Shown: in pieces, positions 36,375 to 38,005 of the stretch | Layout of the letters: every line of letters starts with the position of its first letter | Numbering within the stretch: the first letter of the stretch is position 1 | Assembly: GCF_000349205.1 (NCBI RefSeq) | Contig: NZ_APHR01000059.1 | Span: 9-38,013 of the forward strand | Origin: Methylophaga lonarensis MPL | GTDB taxonomy: Bacteria; Pseudomonadota; Gammaproteobacteria; Nitrosococcales; Methylophagaceae | Length of the DNA: 38,005 nucleotides | Direction: 5' to 3' | The notes under the pieces: model-generated | What the model saw: only the letters and a program-made list of their open reading frames with translations | What the model was told of the DNA's origin: nothing | Database searches by the model: none | Translations under genes and position numbers: made by a program

Positions 36375-38005
36375 TCAGCGACTGATTCCGTAGATGCCGG
36401 CTTTCTGGACAATTTCAAAGTCTTCATCCGAAATCACGCCCTCGGCCAGCACTTTGATATTCAGCAAACCGGACACCTGTTGAATGATTTCGAGAAAATC
36501 AGGCTTGCTAGCATTGCCGGTGATATTGGTTGTTACATCTCTGGCAAGGCGCAGATAATCCAGTTGTAAATCACGAAGTCTGTCGACAGGAATCACATCC
36601 GCTGCATAGCGTTTTAACAGGGTTGTTGCACCCAGTTCGCGGACAAAGCTATTGAAACGGCGGACAACATCAAGCTGCTTGGCCGCAGCATAGGCCGTGA
36701 CGCTGAAAGCCAGTTGTCCAGGGGCAACTTTGCTTTGTTGCAGTCTGGATTTAAGCCAGATGCGGAATTCTTCTGAAGCAATGCTTTGCATTGAGAGATT
36801 GACCGTGACGGGTGTTGGATCCTGGCTGGTTTCCATCAATTGGATGATCTTATTGACGATGCATTTATCCAAAGCCTCAACACGGCCAAAGACTTGAGCC
36901 ATTGAGAAGAATGTGCCGATAGACATGGTCTCACCATCGGCATTTTTCACCACGGTAAAGGCTTCCTGCATGACTTCAATAGCAATCGCCCCATCGTGAT
37001 TGTAGGCTTTGCTGGTGAAGGTGATTTCGGGTGTGTTGTGTTCAATGGCATCATCAATAGCCACTTTCCAGGCTTGCTCACTCATCGAGCTCAGACTATC
37101 GGTTCTGATATGGAAAGCATTTGGACCTATCAACCTTGCTTGCTCATAGGCTTCGATCAATGCAGGCATCAGTCGGTCATATTCACTGGTCAGATCAAAC
37201 GGAACCACACCGATATGCAGTAAATCTCGCACATTGTAGTGTTCGCCCAAATGATTGATGGCTTTTTGTAAATCTTTAAGTTGATCAATCATTTCGGCAG
37301 GTTTGGCTGTTTTCAGCAGTAAGGCAAACTCAGAGCCATACAATCGGTAGGCATATTGACCACCGGCATGATGGCGGAGCAGGGCAGAAAACTCGATCAG
37401 CAGTTTGTCGACCGCGCTATTACCTTGTTCACGGGCAATGGCTGCCAAATCATCAAACTTGATAAAAATGGCATGACCGGCTTCACGACTGGCAATGGCC
37501 GACTTGCTGGCACGGTTAAAGCTTTCCTGGTTGAGCAGACCCGTTAATGGATCCCGCATGATACTGTCGTTGAGCTTGGCCAGCTTGCTGTTCATACGGC
37601 TGATCGTGTCTGCCAGTTTGCGAGACATGCTGTTCATGGAAATCGTCAGGTTTCTGACCTCGGTAGTCATCGGCAGTGGTTCAACTTCAACAAAGTGACC
37701 GGCAGAAATTTCATTGGCCTGACGCTCGATAGCGCGCAGTGAACGTAACGTCAGTTGCAGTACCAGATAGAGCAGCAATACGGTCAGGGCAAAAATTACC
37801 AGCGAATAGGTAAGTGTTGATTTGATTTGCTGATAGAGCTTGAGATAGCCGTAGCCCGGATTACTGGTGACATACAGCGTGCCGGCGATATTCCAGCCAG
37901 AACTGAGTTCCGTTTCAGCTGTTGCCGTTTCCATAGGTAGCCACTGAATCAACCAGTCAGGCACGCCCTGTAATCGTTCGGTGTTGGTCAAACGCACCAG
38001 TATCA
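36375..38005 (-). CDS. lapD: LapD-type cyclic-di-GMP receptor (5' end outside window)
   Basis: LapD senses cytoplasmic c-di-GMP and, through its periplasmic domain, sequesters LapG. About 543 C-terminal residues are visible; the frame is open beyond 38005, so the start is missing. The fragment begins in the periplasmic LapD/MoxY-type domain (WLPMETATAETELSSGWNIAG). A transmembrane helix (TLTYSLVIFALTVLLLYLVLQ), a HAMP domain, and a degenerate GGDEF domain (YGSEF in place of GGDEF) follow. The degenerate EAL domain has EVM where EAL would be, as expected for a binding-only receptor. It lies two bases upstream of lapG in the same direction. Confidence 0.93.
   Translation of the reverse strand, partial: ILVRLTNTERLQGVPDWLIQWLPMETATAETELSSGWNIAGTLYVTSNPGYGYLKLYQQIKSTLTYSLVIFALTVLLLYLVLQLTLRSLRAIERQANEISAGHFVEVEPLPMTTEVRNLTISMNSMSRKLADTISRMNSKLAKLNDSIMRDPLTGLLNQESFNRASKSAIASREAGHAIFIKFDDLAAIAREQGNSAVDKLLIEFSALLRHHAGGQYAYRLYGSEFALLLKTAKPAEMIDQLKDLQKAINHLGEHYNVRDLLHIGVVPFDLTSEYDRLMPALIEAYEQARLIGPNAFHIRTDSLSSMSEQAWKVAIDDAIEHNTPEITFTSKAYNHDGAIAIEVMQEAFTVVKNADGETMSIGTFFSMAQVFGRVEALDKCIVNKIIQLMETSQDPTPVTVNLSMQSIASEEFRIWLKSRLQQSKVAPGQLAFSVTAYAAAKQLDVVRRFNSFVRELGATTLLKRYAADVIPVDRLRDLQLDYLRLARDVTTNITGNASKPDFLEIIQQVSGLLNIKVLAEGVISDEDFEIVQKAGIYGISR

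Overview
The window reads as an ordinary chromosomal segment of a free-living gammaproteobacterium. The evidence is the zipA-ligA pair, darP (yjgA), hrpA, fused rlmKL, rapA, ycgN, the short form of queF and a LapD/LapG biofilm switch. A Methylophaga-like (Piscirickettsiaceae/Thiotrichales) methylotroph would fit, because of a PedF/c-550-like cytochrome c and an FGGY kinase resembling D-ribulokinases. That placement is tentative. I see no prophage, insertion sequence, CRISPR array, tRNA or rRNA. Genes are densely packed, with many start/stop overlaps.

Layout. 1-2.4 kb: end of a PLP aminotransferase, a bacterioferritin-associated-ferredoxin-like [2Fe-2S] protein, then on the minus strand queF followed by an FGGY sugar kinase. 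2.4-7.2 kb, plus strand: a tight run of zipA, ligA, a TrpD2/YbiB-like protein, a YjbQ protein and darP. 7.2-10.9 kb, minus strand: an exported PepSY protein, an OmpR-type response regulator and a sensor kinase in one operon, preceded by a cytochrome c gene and a glycine-zipper envelope protein gene. 11-17.4 kb, minus strand: hrpA, a DUF481 outer-membrane-type protein, an exported pentapeptide-repeat protein, a nitroreductase and yhbY. 17.7-19.9 kb: rlmKL. 19.9-23.4 kb, minus strand: a DUF6231-like gene, ppk1 and an orphan ParA ATPase. 23.4-27.7 kb, plus strand: ycgN, a small HTH/zinc-motif protein, a DUF4388-like protein with a duplicated IYRGH motif, an M18 aminopeptidase, a 94-residue unknown, a DUF445 protein and a methyltransferase. 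A yigZ gene runs the other way. 28.4-35.7 kb: rapA, then a two-gene RND efflux system. 35.7-38.0 kb, minus strand: lapD (cut by the window edge) and lapG.

How the genes work together. The clearest functional units are: cell division/DNA ligation (zipA-ligA); PepSY/two-component signalling; RND adaptor plus pump; the c-di-GMP receptor LapD with its periplasmic protease LapG; and ppk1 translationally coupled to a ParA-type ATPase. The last pairing is the best candidate here for an under-described system, possibly polyphosphate granule positioning, but that function is inference. The divergent DUF6231-like/ycgN pair, whose start codons share two bases, and the ycgN-downstream cluster of small unknown genes are the other places worth attention. 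I did not find a convincing wholly novel system.
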